NCBI RefSeq assembly: GCF_004664715.2
Contig: NC_051072.1
Location: 34,877,642-34,941,641 of the forward strand
DNA: 64,000 nt
Origin: Peromyscus leucopus
Lineage: Eukaryota; Chordata; Mammalia; Rodentia; Cricetidae
Direction of reading: 5' to 3'
The translations under genes and the position numbers were made by a program. How positions within the stretch are numbered: position 1 is the first letter of the stretch; every line of letters begins with the position of its first letter. Under the pieces are notes generated by a model that did no database searches, had not been told where the DNA came from, and saw only the letters and a list, made by a program, of their open reading frames with translations. Shown one piece after another: positions 49,913-61,848 of the stretch.

Positions 49913-50762
49913 TGTCATAATTAACCATCTCTTTGTATTCCTACCTGGCACTAAGAACACAAACCTGAATATTCATTCATACATATCTCTCTTTTGTTGC
50001 TATTCCTTATAGCTCTTTTCCTCTCTCATACTTTCAAAGTACTCATTTTGTGTGGCATTTGGAGGAAATTCTCTAGCTCAATCTTTAGTTTCAGTAATTT
50101 ACATGTAAGTTGTGTCAACATTTTCATTTAAAAATTTAAAGTCAAATTTAAATTCCTAAGTTCTCTGTTTTATTATTTCTCATGAACGCAAAGCCTTTCC
50201 ATAGCTCTCTGAATATTTTCTGATCACTCTATTATCTCCAGGTCTTTGATACATTCTCTTCCCATTTTTGGTTGGGTATCTTTCCTTTATGGTGTTGACT
50301 TTGTTCACATTGTGGTGTGTCATAATTACATGCTCATCTTTGTTTGAGAATCTCTGTCTGCCAGCTTTTTCATTTACCACTGTCTGTTTTCAGTGATTAA
50401 TGGGGACAGACAAGTGGCTTGTCTCCTGTGTGTGTGGGCTTTCTAACCCACCTGGCAGTCAGTATATATTGAGACACTGCCCTACCTTTCTGGGTCTAGC
50501 ACCCACATTCAAGGATTTCGTTTGTGGGTAAACACAGCTGCTATCCACCACTTAGTGCAAGGAGAAAAGAAAAATAAAGGCACAGCTCCAAATGTGGAGT
50601 TCCAATTAATAACTCTGATGAGCTCTTTGATTAATAATCCTGATGAATTCCACTTCTATTTCATGTTTCTATTGTCTGTATCTTAAGCTTTGTCTTGTGT
50701 TCTTTTCTTTGTTATAGATTTAAATCTATCTTGGTTACAGATTTCATTTGCCATTGTTTGGT

Positions 50763-50765
<3 letters not shown>
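49909..50765. other. Unique or unrecognised intronic sequence
   Basis: T-rich; may continue an old L1-like segment, but I could not match it. Confidence 0.4.

Positions 50766-50805
<40 letters not shown>
50766..50805. repeat. (CA)n microsatellite
   Basis: 20 CA units. Confidence 0.97.
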
Positions 50806-50808
<3 letters not shown>

Positions 50809-51513
50809 CAATACCATGGATTTGGGACAGGAAGGGAAAGAAAATAGAAACTTAAAAAAATAAAAAACCTCAGACTTTCAATTTTCAGTCATGTTAAGTT
50901 ACATAAATGTATGTATTAAAATTCATAGCTAACCTTACATAACTGTTCACACTATTAACTCTCACAAGGACAGCCAAAATATTGGTAACTTCAAGATTTA
51001 AATGACCATGCATTTTCAATAGAGTCTTTTTACAATACTTTGGACCTCAGGAAATTAAAAATCAGTAAGTATATGATGCCACCAACAGCATCAACCATCT
51101 GTTTTATTCAGCATTGGATATGTCAGAGCCTCAATTTAGTTTGGCAAGTGCTTTATCATTAAAAGCATATTACTACTTCTCCAGTTGCAAAGATGCCAAT
51201 ACAATTATAAGAACCTATGGAAGTCTGTGTGCTTGCATAATCATTACGGGCAATGCCTCTCTCCCATGAAAACATATGGAGAAATAAGCTGAAGGATGAT
51301 TGTAGGCATGTGTACACATGTACAAACATGAATCTGTGCAGTATTAATTGTATTCTTGAGGCCAGGTATGCTGTTGATATTAGCTAACATAAATTAAATA
51401 CTAACAAGCCTTTTTCCTCCTAAAGGGTCTATCATTACTCCAATATTTTGATGAATAATTTAACAAAGTACTCTCTGCCTCAAAACTGCTAATATTGTTA
51501 TGATGTGTTTTTC

Positions 51514-51710
51514 TTTTTTTAAATTGTGTATTTATTTTTAATGAGCACTGGTGTTTTTTGTATGTTTGTTTCTTTTGCCTGTGGAAGAGTGTTGGGTCTC
51601 CTGGGACTGTAGTTAAGGACAGAGGTGCAATGTGGGTGCTGGGAACTGAACCTGGGTCCTCTGGAAGAGCAGCCAGTGCTCTTAACCCTTGAGCCATCTC
51701 TCCAGTCTGC
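51514..51710 (-). repeat. B2 SINE (young, perfect target-site duplication)
   Basis: TTTTTTTAAATTGTGTATTT, GGGAACTGAACCTGGGTCCT, TTAACCCTTGAGCCATCTCT. ATGATGTGTTTTTC occurs identically at 51500-51513 and 51711-51724. Confidence 0.95.
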
Positions 51711-51724
51711 ATGATGTGTTTTTC

Positions 51725-54244
51725 AATGCTTTAAAAGTCTCCTATCTTATCCTATCCATAAACCAAACCCATTGTTCCCACCATGATTTTGTTCCCATAT
51801 GTTCTTGTTTGCATTCTTTTCCTTTCTGAAATCTCCTCTGCTCCATCTCAACCTAGATTGCATCCTGTACCCATTCCAGTCTTAGGATATAACACATGTG
51901 CATATGTGTGTATATATGTGTATACCTCCTGCTCACACAATACAAAAAAAAAATTATAAAATTACCTATATGTCTACCATCACTAATGCACAAACAAGTA
52001 ACTTGAGATTGAGATAAAAGGGAGAGCAAGCACCCGGTGCTGGACAACTTCTGCAGTAGCTCATGGTGGCTGCTAAGGTTCACAACAGCCAGGGCAAGGC
52101 AGACACTGTGAGTTCCGAGGTCATGCACGGGTTAGGTTATACTCCAACAGGAGAACAGCCATCAGCACCACCAGCTATCAGCATGGAAAAGAAAACTGCG
52201 TTGGAAAAGCTCAGGGCCTTGCCCAATGTCCCATGGCTTGTTTTGTTGGAGGGAAATACTGGTCACCTGACTTGCAGGGCTGTTGCTGCAACACCACACT
52301 GAGACCAAATACACAAGGAAAACTGGTTGTTATTATGATAACCCCCGGGAGAAACACTAATACTTACTCCCTTGTGAGAGACAAGACACTAAGCTGAGAA
52401 CACAAGACAAATGTTCCAAGGGGATGGTTGGTAGGGCTGCAAGTGTGGAATGACCCATTCCTCCCAAAGCAGGAAACAGCGCAACCTTCAGAAGCACAGG
52501 AGAACTCTGCTGCCAGGGGTCAAGAGGCCAGGAAACGAGTTTCTAGAATAATCTTTATGTATACAGACTTAGAAGTGGACTGTTCAGTACTACACTGGAC
52601 TACGACCAAAAAGATAGATTTTTAAAATTTCCTAGGGCACTCCTCCAGGAGAAAACAAAAATTAAGGTCAGGTCTACGTGAGCCAGCAATCGACTTCTGG
52701 GCCTCTAGATTCATTTATTTGGCTCTGCTGACTGTTTGGCTCAGCATTCCCTTAGCAAGTGTAAAAAACGCTCGAACACCACCACCCTGGGATCCTGTTC
52801 AACCAATTCAGATAGCTGTGGCCTTTTAACTCGCATCCAAGTGACTTGGCTTTATACCAACATCATTTCCCCTAGTATAGCCTAAGCTTAAGTGATAGAG
52901 TACATGGCCCAGAGAGCCAAGAGTCAAGGTTATTCCTAGTCAAGAAAGGCCTGGTTATTTTCTTAGATAAAGAAACAATGCTCTATCAAGAAGCTTCAAT
53001 CATTCAATACTATATATTACAATAGATCCACAACTATAAAAAGAGAATTAGTAAAAATACCACTGTCCATTCTTAAAGCATCTTTCCTGAGAGCTTTAGG
53101 CAATTTAATTTTTCTCTTCCAGCCCAATCCCTTGGGAAATAAACTTGGGGTGATTTATTAAAGCTTGCACTTTACAGATATCAAAACATCGCGAGAGGCT
53201 CAGACATCAAGTGACCGGGTATCTTGAGAGAACAATCCTTGCTAAGTGACATGTCTTCCTTACAATGCTGTAACAGATACAGAGCATTCATATTTTCCTT
53301 GGGCATAGCTGCCTAGAGCTTCCTCGTGAGGATGGCTCCACAGTATTCTGTGGACATGGTCTTATCCGGGCCTCCTGCTCTGCGATCGCCTTCTTTTGCC
53401 TTGGACACAGTTCCTTGTCCCTTTTGACCACACGCCCATCTCTGCAAATATCTAGAACTTTTTCAAATGGCATGCTGCCCTGACACCAGCAAGAAATTCT
53501 AAGGACACCCCCCCCCCCGTTTCTGAGGCCAGGACACCCTCTAACATCTATCTGACCCTACTCTTTTTTTTTTCCTAGTGCCAAAGCAACTCCTTGGCTT
53601 ACCCTGTCTTACTCCGCCCCGACCATCGTAGCCCTAAGAGTCAGGCATTACAGGATTTCTAAGCATGGCCCAGGCCTTTTCCCTCCCAGAAGATGTGCAG
53701 CGGGGCCACAGAAGTAATGCATCATAAACACCGGGAAGAGAGTGTGCAGGTAAAAATATAAGAGCCACACTTGCCTCTAAAGGAACTTTCAGTGAAGGGA
53801 AACAAATAAGCAAGCTTTTTGTTTATTTATTGATTTTTGGTGAAGGCTATCAAATAGCCTGGACACAAAGGCAGAAGTGAAGAGAAACAGGCAGCTGTGT
53901 CCCCCGGGTTGCCTGTCAAGAAGCTTGCCCTGGACAGTTTCTGGAGAAGTTAACAGATGCAAATCAGCTGGACAGATCCGCAGCACCCTGAGCTAGCTAG
54001 CAGGAGAGCCTACAGCACCTTTCCCTGTGAGGAGGCGGTTCCTCCAAGCAAACAAGCATGAGGACGCGGCCAACATCTGTTTCCTATAACAGCTGGCTGC
54101 TGAAAGATGCAGCCTTAAAAAAAAAAAATGGCTGAGCTGACAATCCTCAAAAATCCTTCAGTCACAACTGCACGGACTGACTCCATACAACCTGCACTTT
54201 CTATAGCTCTTTGCTGCCTGCTTTTCTTTACGAGGTTGGGGACC
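51725..54244. other. Unique intronic sequence
   Basis: A C run at 53508-53518 and a T run at 53563-53572; no repeat family or exon recognised over about 2.5 kb, unusually repeat-poor for this window. Confidence 0.5.
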
Positions 54245-54283
54245 AAAAAACAAAACAAAACAAAAACAAAACAAAACAAAAAA
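54245..54283. repeat. (AAAAC)n microsatellite
   Basis: AAAAC/AAAACA units for about 38 bp. Confidence 0.93.
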
Positions 54284-54739
54284 AACTTCACGGCTTCTCC
54301 CCCATCTGACTGACAACTAGCAGCCAGAAATACTGTGGTGTAAGAGACAGCTAACGGCTTGTCAGCTTTCCCTTCCCTTTCTGGAGGTCATCTGTGAAGA
54401 CAAGACTACCAGAGAGGGTCTGCGTGGGGATGGTGGCCTGCCGGGGGAGGATGGGAACACAATTTACACATAACTCATTAGAATATTGGGGGAGGGGGCT
54501 TTTGGCAAAAATCATTCATGGCCCGAGAATTCAGTTAGGGTATGATATTATCATATCTGGAGTTTTATTAATAATAATAAAAAAAAAACCCCAAGCTTTC
54601 TAAGAAATCAAATTTTCACCTCTGTATGCTATCAATTCCTATATGAAATTTCCCGATTGGGAAAAGATCACCCACGAAGGCATAAGACTCTGTAGACTTA
54701 GGAACTGCAAATTTCTGGGACGAAAACCTATCAGAGCTG

Positions 54740-54747
54740 TGACGTCA
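54740..54747. promoter_or_regulatory. Palindromic CRE motif TGACGTCA
   Basis: Perfect CREB/ATF site in TGTGACGTCACCGCCGTATA, a CpG-bearing spot in unique sequence, about 290 bp before a CpG-rich tetranucleotide repeat. Confidence 0.35.
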
Positions 54748-55035
54748 CCGCCGTATACCGACAGTGCTTTCAGCTGGGCTAAGAAGCACCAGCTGCTTAC
54801 TTACCCTGGTGATGTGTCTGAATGACACGAGCCAAGCAGAGAACCGTGAGGAGGCAAAGACAGACAAGAGAGTTTTCAGGGGAAACCTGAAAACAGAAGT
54901 AAAGGTGGTGAGGAGGAAAGGAAAAAACATGGACTGTTTGTCAGCTCATGGGGAGTGCTCAGTCTATGGTGACGGCCGAACAAAAGGGGAGAACATACAC
55001 CCTTCCCAGTGGGCTTTTGGTTTGCGCAAGTATAG

Positions 55036-55043
55036 CGCGTGTG

Positions 55044-55075
<32 letters not shown>

Positions 55076-55079
55076 TGTG
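55036..55079. repeat. (GTGC)n CpG-containing microsatellite
   Basis: Nine to ten GTGC/GCGT units, one CpG per unit, alternating purine-pyrimidine (Z-DNA prone), followed by GGCGGGGGCGGG. Confidence 0.96.
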
Positions 55080-55221
55080 GCGGGGGCGGGATGATGGGAG
55101 GGCAAGATGGAGGGGGCAGGATAAGAAAGGCAGGGAGAAGTTAATATGAAATTTGTTCATTTAAGAGACCACGAAGAAAAAAGTTTCATTGAAAGTTGGA
55201 TTTTTGTTTGTTTTAATTTGT

Positions 55222-55262
55222 GGGTGGGCCTGGGGGGAGGGGTAAGGGGTGGGGGTGGGGAG
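55222..55262. repeat. G-rich tract, quadruplex-prone
   Basis: At least six runs of three or more G within 41 bp on the plus strand. Confidence 0.8.
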
Positions 55263-55324
55263 TAGTGAGAATATAATTTTAATGAACACAAATCTTGCAT
55301 CATATTAGCTGCAGACAAGGCCGG

Positions 55325-55405
55325 CGTCATCTAATTCAGCCCTCACAAGACGACTTGATGTAGAAACCATTGCCGCCACATTTCACAGACGAGAAAATAC
55401 TCAGG
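55325..55405 (-). repeat. MIR SINE fragment
   Basis: CATCTAATTCAGCCCTCACA, GATGTAGAAACCATTGCCGC, CACATTTCACAGACGAGAAA fit antisense MIR. Confidence 0.55.
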
Positions 55406-55567
55406 AATGTGGATGGTCCCAGAATTAAGCACAGGGAGTGAGTGTGGACATGAGTCACTGGAGAAGAAAAACTCACTGAAGGAATAATCCACCTTCCATC
55501 CGGAATCCCTGCTAGGTATCCGGTGATACATCAGAAAAAGGAAAGCCAGAGGAAGCACAGGCCTGCA

Positions 55568-55650
55568 TATCCCAGCATGCAGGAGCACTGGAAAGTCAAA
55601 GCCAGCCTGGGCTCTGAGTGAGACTGCATCTCCAAGACATAACCAGGGAA
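55568..55650 (+). repeat. B1-like fragment
   Basis: ATCCCAGCATGCAGGAGCAC, AAAGCCAGCCTGGGCTCTGA and GACTGCATCTCCAAGACAT; the left end is missing. Confidence 0.5.
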
Positions 55651-57074
55651 GTCAAACCAAAAGAGAGGAGTTTGACACTAATTTCGGAGAAAACCCTCAT
55701 GGGTGAAAGACTGCACTGGTAAAACCAACTCCATGAGAGTAACAAAAAACCGCAATGGGGTCAGAGTCAACACTCGCTTTGGCTAGGCAGGATCAGGAGA
55801 GCATTAATCCAGCCATGCCCTCCAGTCCTGTAGGAATCATACTTGCTTTTAAGGAAGTAAGGAGGACACAAGGGGCCCTCCTGTCTCTCATCTGAACTAC
55901 ACAGTGCTGTCTTGCTAAGTACAGCCACCATAGCTCCCTAGAAAGGAGCCTAGAGAATATGTACTCTGGAAATATTTGCTGAATGACTAATTAGGATTGT
56001 GGGAAGGTTCTAGATGGGCTGGACATGCGAGGTATACAGAAGTCAGCACTGAAGCAGTTAAAAGAAGGAAGAAGCAGGGCTACAGCATCAGGAGTCCGAA
56101 CAAGGGTTTGATCTGAAAAACTTCATAAACATGAGAGTGACCGGAAAAAAAGAAACATGGATGGTGAAAGCAGCCACAATAATAAGTAAGACACTATCTC
56201 ATTCATGTTTTTGGGTAAGGCCAAGGTATTCATGTTTTGTCAAGATTTCATCCTATGAATGTAATCCTAAGGAAAAATATCAACACGTGCAGACTTTCAG
56301 TGGCAGAAATAGTAATGATGAAGACAGAAGATGATGTGTGGGAACACTTGCTCTTGGGTGTGCACTGTGCAAACTGCTTCCTATGTCCTGTACACTGCAT
56401 ACACATACATGTGCACATTACCTCACATCTCCTTCCCACAGGGCCCTTCATCAAATCTAGCCCCTGTGTCTTATTGCATGTGAAATGACAACAGTATCTA
56501 TTCTCCATGAAATCTCAATGATAAATGAGAACGACTGAGGGAGAGAACAGGAAGGGAGAAACAAGTAGAGAGTCTAGAGTCCTGATTCCACATAAAGATA
56601 GGCAGAACCACCCTACTGTTGTTCTGCTAGCTTCAGTCAGCTTTGGTCAGAGCATTGGTGGGAGACTCATAACTGGTCAAGGTGTTCTAAATGGGTGACT
56701 ATGGAACACTCAGTACTAAAGGAGACATCTCTACTATCCCATTCAAGGCTCATGCAAGAGGAGGTAAAATGAAGGAGTGCACTGAAGAGCCCGTGTGTTG
56801 TAGAACACTGTCTTCTGGGCATGAATGGTCCTTGCGTTTATGAACTTACAGCAGCTGCAATTACCTGCACAGGACTGATCCACTCAGCACGCCCTCCTGG
56901 ATGGAGAGTGGCTCACAGGCCCTAGCCCTCCCTGAGGAGCTACCAGCAGTTCATAGTTGCTGTGGAAGTGAGGAGACATTCTTCAGTGATGTAGCCACTG
57001 ATAAGATGCCAAAGCTCTCCTAAATAGCCCCTTACCCAAGCTCATATAAGCAACCTAAGCTCACTGGGTCATGA
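55651..57074. other. Unique intronic sequence
   Basis: Nothing recognised. Confidence 0.5.
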
Positions 57075-57235
57075 GAGAGAGAGAGACACACACACACACA
57101 GAGAGAGACAGAGAGACAGAAAGGTGGGTTGGGAGGGGGAGGCTGGAGGGGCAGGAAGAGGGAAGGGGGGATCTTTGATTGATATGTAAAATGAGTAAAA
57201 AATTTTCTTAGTAAAAAAATTAAAAGAAAAAGAAG
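57075..57235 (+). mobile_element. Purine-rich microsatellite followed by L1 3' end
   Basis: (GA)/(CA) units at 57075-57120 lead into GGGAGGGGGAGGCTGGAGGG and TTGATTGATATGTAAAATGA then AGTAAAAAATTTTCTTAGTA, the usual end of a rodent L1 3'UTR. Confidence 0.55.
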
Positions 57236-57279
57236 TCAGTTTCTATAGAAAAAAAGAAGAGAAAAAAGGGCTGGTTGAG

Positions 57280-57420
57280 AAGAGGGGGAATCAACAGAAA
57301 TGGGAAAGGGGCAGGAGGGAAATAGGTAAATAAGACCAAAATATTTTGTACAGAGGTACACAAATGTCACAATGAAACCCATTATGATATACAATTAATA
57401 TATGCAAATAAAACCACAGG
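57280..57420 (+). mobile_element. Possible second L1 3'-end fragment
   Basis: GGGGGAATCAACAGAAATGG, CAAAATATTTTGTACAGAGG, AATGAAACCCATTATGATAT and TATATGCAAATAAAACC have the order of another rodent L1 tail type. Confidence 0.45.
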
Positions 57421-57802
57421 TCCAACCAGTGACGCCTGGCCGGAGTGACAGGTAAGATGCAAAGGGCAAGCAAGCTACTGTGACCAGTAAAAACTGAAGT
57501 GGCCCATCCTACCACCAAGCTGTACTGCTATCTTTACGCCATCATTTCTCCATGACTTCCGTGTTTGGTTTGTCCCCATTCATTTTATTATTTCCCAAAT
57601 TTTCATCCATTTCCTACAGGCATATTCAGGTTTACCTCTATCACCAAGCCTATAGGGGCTGGGTCTTACTTAGACTTTTTCTCAACCCTAGACACACTGT
57701 GGTGGAATGATTGTGTAAACTGTGGGAAAACACTATGTAAGAAGGAACTGATGTGAATAAAAATCACAAAACAGAAATGAACAATAACATAACACTATGT
57801 AT

Positions 57803-57804
<2 letters not shown>

Positions 57805-57847
<43 letters not shown>
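57805..57847. repeat. (AT)n microsatellite
   Basis: About 21 AT units, cruciform-prone. Confidence 0.97.
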
Positions 57848-57848
<1 letters not shown>

Positions 57849-59379
57849 CGCACATATATATGATATACTCACATATACACAAAGCATGGATCAGTTATAT
57901 GTACAAACATAGTTTGTTATTAAGATGACCTGAGGTGACTGTCCTTAAACTTAGCTCCATTAATCACTATTATTTCCATCTCAAGCCATTTCTCCTTACT
58001 AAATAAGGAAGACAATAGTTCATGTCTTTTTTATTTTGAAACAGTAAGACATTTAACTTAAGGTTGGGAAGGGAGGTGATCAAAAGCCTTGGAATGTTCT
58101 CAAAGGGTAGAAGAAGGTTCTGCAAGCTGGTGGGGAGGAACAGGGAATGCCATTCTCCTGAGTTAACCCAGGATGAAGTCAACCGCCTGTGTCTTCCTCA
58201 AAATACTTCACACCATCCTTAGCTCTCATCAACTGCCTACCTTTATCATCTACCTTCTTGAGTTTCTCCCTTGAATTTAGCATTTTCCCGACACCCAAAC
58301 CAACTGAACTCCAGTGACCCTATCTCTGAGTAACCATGCACTGCTGAATGCAGGTTACCGGCCATCCCATAGTGGTCCTGAAACACTCAACTCGTTCCCC
58401 CTGAGATTAGGAACACTTGGTCAAGCAGTTCCAAGGAAACTTGATTTCACTGTTAGAATTCTCCCTAAATGCCCAGCACTTTACATTGAGATGATTCTCT
58501 GGGTAACTAGAATATACTTTAAAACCCAGGAAAGCTGAATTTTCTTTATATGTGCTAGCCCAGCTTCTCACATGATCCTTCCGGAGTCAGACACAACAGA
58601 GTTTTCAATAAATAAGCAAGTGGGTGACCCATCAAAAACCAACTGCGAAAGAGAATATACAAATTGTACTATTGACGCCTACGTTTTTCAATGGAAATAG
58701 GGTTGTTAAAGTTGAGGGAGGAATAATAATCTATAGTTGGGCCAGAAATTTGCTCTTCCACACAAATACATGCACAGACCCAAGCATCATTAGTCTGGAA
58801 CTAGCCTACTGCTCCAATCCCCAAGGTTCTGTCTTATACCTATGTTGTTCAACCTCCTAACAGTAAGTTAGGAACTAACACATGCCACCAAACCCTGTGG
58901 GATCCTCTCCATTGTCATGTTCATCTCATTAATTGTCAGGGCACAGTTTGGTTAAACCTCCTTGAGAAAAAACATACTCCTCTCCTACATAACCCGAGCC
59001 TTCCAACTTCATCTTTCATTGCCCTCAATTTTAATGGCACACCGTCAATGTTAACTTCAAGCATTCATTTTTCCTAACTGTCCAGAAACATTCAGTATTT
59101 ATTTCGCCCAAATAAATATCTTATACAATAAATCCATTGCCAATTCACAATAGTTTATTATACCTGATGAATGTTCAATAAAGGTTTTGTTTTTTTAATC
59201 TAGCCTAATAATTAAAACCATGAGAATTTTCAAACCACACCATTAGATTCTACTGATTTTTATATTATGATCTCTGACTGCAAAATGTCTACAAATAATA
59301 TTGTCACTGGGAGAGTAGCTAGCAGAAACCAAAGCATGATTAAAACGTTCAATCTATTAGAAAGCAGTTTAAGAACGTT
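57848..59379. other. Unique intronic sequence
   Basis: No repeat or exon recognised. Confidence 0.5.
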
Positions 59380-60090
59380 TTACACAGAAGTTATTTCAAG
59401 GATGTTTATGTTTCACTGCTTGCCAGCTTTCTAGCTAAGATCAACATTCATGTTCCTAGGAGTTTATTGTCAAATGGTAGCACCAAGCATCTTAAGAGAA
59501 ACCTGTAATTGCTCAATCACAGACACTTCTCAGTATTGATGCTGTAAAAGTCACTGTTAGCTGTCACACTGACAGACACCTGGGAAGGCCAGTCAACCCT
59601 TTATTGAACAATATAAGAAGGCATCAATCATTAATAAGATGGCATAATGCAGAGTGTTTCCATTCCACAGCACTAAAAATGAGTCACAATTAGAAATGAC
59701 CTTGACGGAGAAGGAGAAGAAAATAACAAAAAGCAGGGTAAGGTCACCATCACACAGTAATTAAGAAGACAGAAGAGACCTTTCGAAGTCACTAAACTCC
59801 CCGATATTATACTGAACTCTGGCACTGGGCATTTTCTTGTGCCGTTAAGAGAATTTAGTAGGTTCATTGGATTGACTGATTTCTTTGTTAACCTATTTGC
59901 ATGGGTTAAGACCCTGATTGACATAAAACACAACCCAAAAAATGCCAGACAGAGAGTGCAATGAAAGACTGACTGATGTATGCTTTGGGGTACAGCCTAT
60001 CCAATAAATGTGCCTGGCCAGCAAAGAACCCATTGGCAAAGATTTATTATCGGAACAAATAGATTCTAAAAAGCCTGACTACAATTGAAC
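59380..60090. promoter_or_regulatory. Candidate conserved intronic enhancer
   Basis: A repeat-free block 370-1140 bp downstream of the 60-nt ARL15 exon in transcript direction. Perfect motif matches: CTGTCA-CAC-TGACAG inverted repeat (59561-59575, MEIS/TGIF type) with CACCTG beside it, CATTCC (59661, TEAD), TGAGTCA (59680-59686, AP-1), AGGTCA (59741-59746), TAATTA (59758-59763), ATTTGCAT octamer (59895-59902) and TGATTGACA (59915-59923, PBX/MEIS type). Motif clustering is seen; enhancer function and conservation are inference. Confidence 0.4.
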
Positions 60091-60461
60091 CTGCAGTAGA
60101 AATTCACACGTAAATACAATTCTTTGCCCTATGTAGCTCATTTCGTTTACTTTTTAGATTCTTTTCCTAAGTTTCCTTTTAGAATAATTAACAAGTAAAA
60201 GCAATGATACAGCATTTGTTGTCTTTAAAGTGTAGTCCTTTCATTTACACAAAAGAAAGCGAAGTTTATACTACTTATAACTCTAGGATAACTGCTAATC
60301 CATTTGTAAAGGGATGGAAGTATTACTATAAAATACATCATTAAGAAAAAAATGAAAATCAATCACCTGGAACAAATTGTCACATTTTAATTACATGTAA
60401 TACATGAACAGCAAACTTGTAAAGTCAAGGGCAGATGTAGAGAGGATTGTAAAAGTTATAC

Positions 60462-60521
60462 CTCCAAGTTCTTTTACATTCAAGATGGCATTCTGGAATG
60501 GCACTGCCTTTATACTAAAAC
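60462..60521 (-). CDS. Arl15: ARL15 coding exon (probably exon 3), residues about 65-85
   Basis: This short exon encodes FSIKAVPFQNAILNVKELG, with GT of a split Gly codon before it and G of another after it. It matches the region of ARL15 between switch I and the G3 motif. Joined to the exon at 13819 it gives KELGGADNIRKYW in frame, which confirms both splice sites. The minus-strand acceptor is TTTTAG|GT after a good polypyrimidine tract (TTCTTCTCTTTCTGTTTTC), with GCTAATT as a possible branch site. The donor is GGAG|GTATAA, which lacks the usual G at +5. The exon is exactly 60 nt and phase 1 at both ends, so its loss would keep the frame. Where typical Arfs have a DVGGQ motif, this protein has ELGGA. 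It is too short to appear as an open reading frame and was found by reading the minus strand. Confidence 0.95.
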
Positions 60522-61353
60522 CTAAAATTAGAAAACAGAAAGAGAAGAATTAGCAACTCGACTTTTACATTGAGACACTTAAGATGGTCAGATCCTGTGT
60601 TTGGAGAAAACTGAAGCTTGCTCTCCATAGCTCATATTTAGACTAGAAACATCATTCCTAAGACAAAATAGCCTTATATTATCTTCCACTGTTTTGAAAC
60701 ATCACTGAATATTATAGTCATATATAACACTATCCCCTTCCCTTCCAAATATTGCCCTCTTCTTTAGCATATAATGATTATGCAAATTTTTAGCAGGTAG
60801 AAGAGACAGCCAGGAAAAATAAGAAATTTCAAAGAAAATATTGAATCTAGTTCTTAATATATTACACTTTTTTTCTTATATATAGAAACTAGTAATTAAA
60901 ACACTTAAATACCTTATATTTGAATTTTCTTGTATTTGTTAGTATTTCATCTAGGGACCCAATAATATATACTTAACTTACATTTTTCTCTAAAAGTAAA
61001 ACTATAAATAATCATTCATACAGAAGTAAGTTTTACAAAGCATGTCATAAAACACTGATAATGTTTAGAGATTATAGTTCTTCTGCCTCTAATAATATAC
61101 TCAGGGCTTCACTACTCATGCTGAAGGCAATCAATTTAGATGGAATACATAAGAAAGTACGTATACAGGTGCACACGGACGCACACGTGTGAGCACACAC
61201 ACGTGCAAACACTGGATATTTCTGAAATGAGTCCTGAGAAACTAGACTAGCAATGGCTTGAGAGAGCACTGGAGACCTGGAGCCTGCAACAGACTCTTGT
61301 TTCAACTGAGTATCTTTGCCATGTGCTTGTTTTCTTTTTCTACTGAAACTCCT
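60522..61353. other. Unique intronic sequence upstream of the 60-nt exon
   Basis: The polypyrimidine tract and branch region of that exon sit at 60522-60555. An ACACGTGTG-type patch lies near 61183-61205. No repeat recognised. Confidence 0.5.
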
Positions 61354-61848
61354 TGTGGTGATATCTTGTTTGTACTCTTAACAAATAAAGCTTGCCTGAA
61401 GATCAGAGGACAGAGCCAGCCACAGAGTTAGCCACAGAGGTCAGGCAGTGGTGGCACACACCTTTAATCCTAGCACTCAGGAGGCAGAGGCAGAGATCTG
61501 TCTGGATTTTTGTGAGTTCAAGGCCACCCTGGACAACAGGAGATCAATCCCGTCTAAGAGAGAAACAGAGCCAGGCAGTGGTGACACACACCTTTAAATC
61601 CAGCACTTGGGATCACACACCTTTAATCCCAGCACTAGGAAGGTTGAGACAGGAAGTGATATGGCTGGGCAGAGAAAGGAATATAAGGTGGGTGGAGACA
61701 GGAACTCGCTCTCTTTCAGGCTGAGGAATTAGTGAAGTAAGAGTTGGTGGCTGTGGCTTGCTCTGCTTCTCTCATCTTTCAGCTTTCACCCTGATATCTG
61801 GCTCCGGGTTTTTATTAAGACCAATTCGGATTCGGGCAGCAACTCGCA
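61354..61848 (+). mobile_element. Composite B1 / LTR-like repeat
   Basis: TGTGGTGATATCTTGTTTGT and AATAAA (61384-61389) in CAAATAAAGCTTGCCTGAAG begin it. Two B1-derived modules follow: one near 61441-61540, one near 61570-61640 with a repeated CACACACCTTTAATCCCAGC. Then come a TATA-like ATATAAGG (about 61681), TTCACCCTGATATCTGGCTC and CCGGGTTTTTATTAAGACC, ending CAGCAACTCGCA. TG...CA ends suggest an LTR that captured B1 sequence. I recall similar units in cricetid genomes but cannot name the family. Confidence 0.6.
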
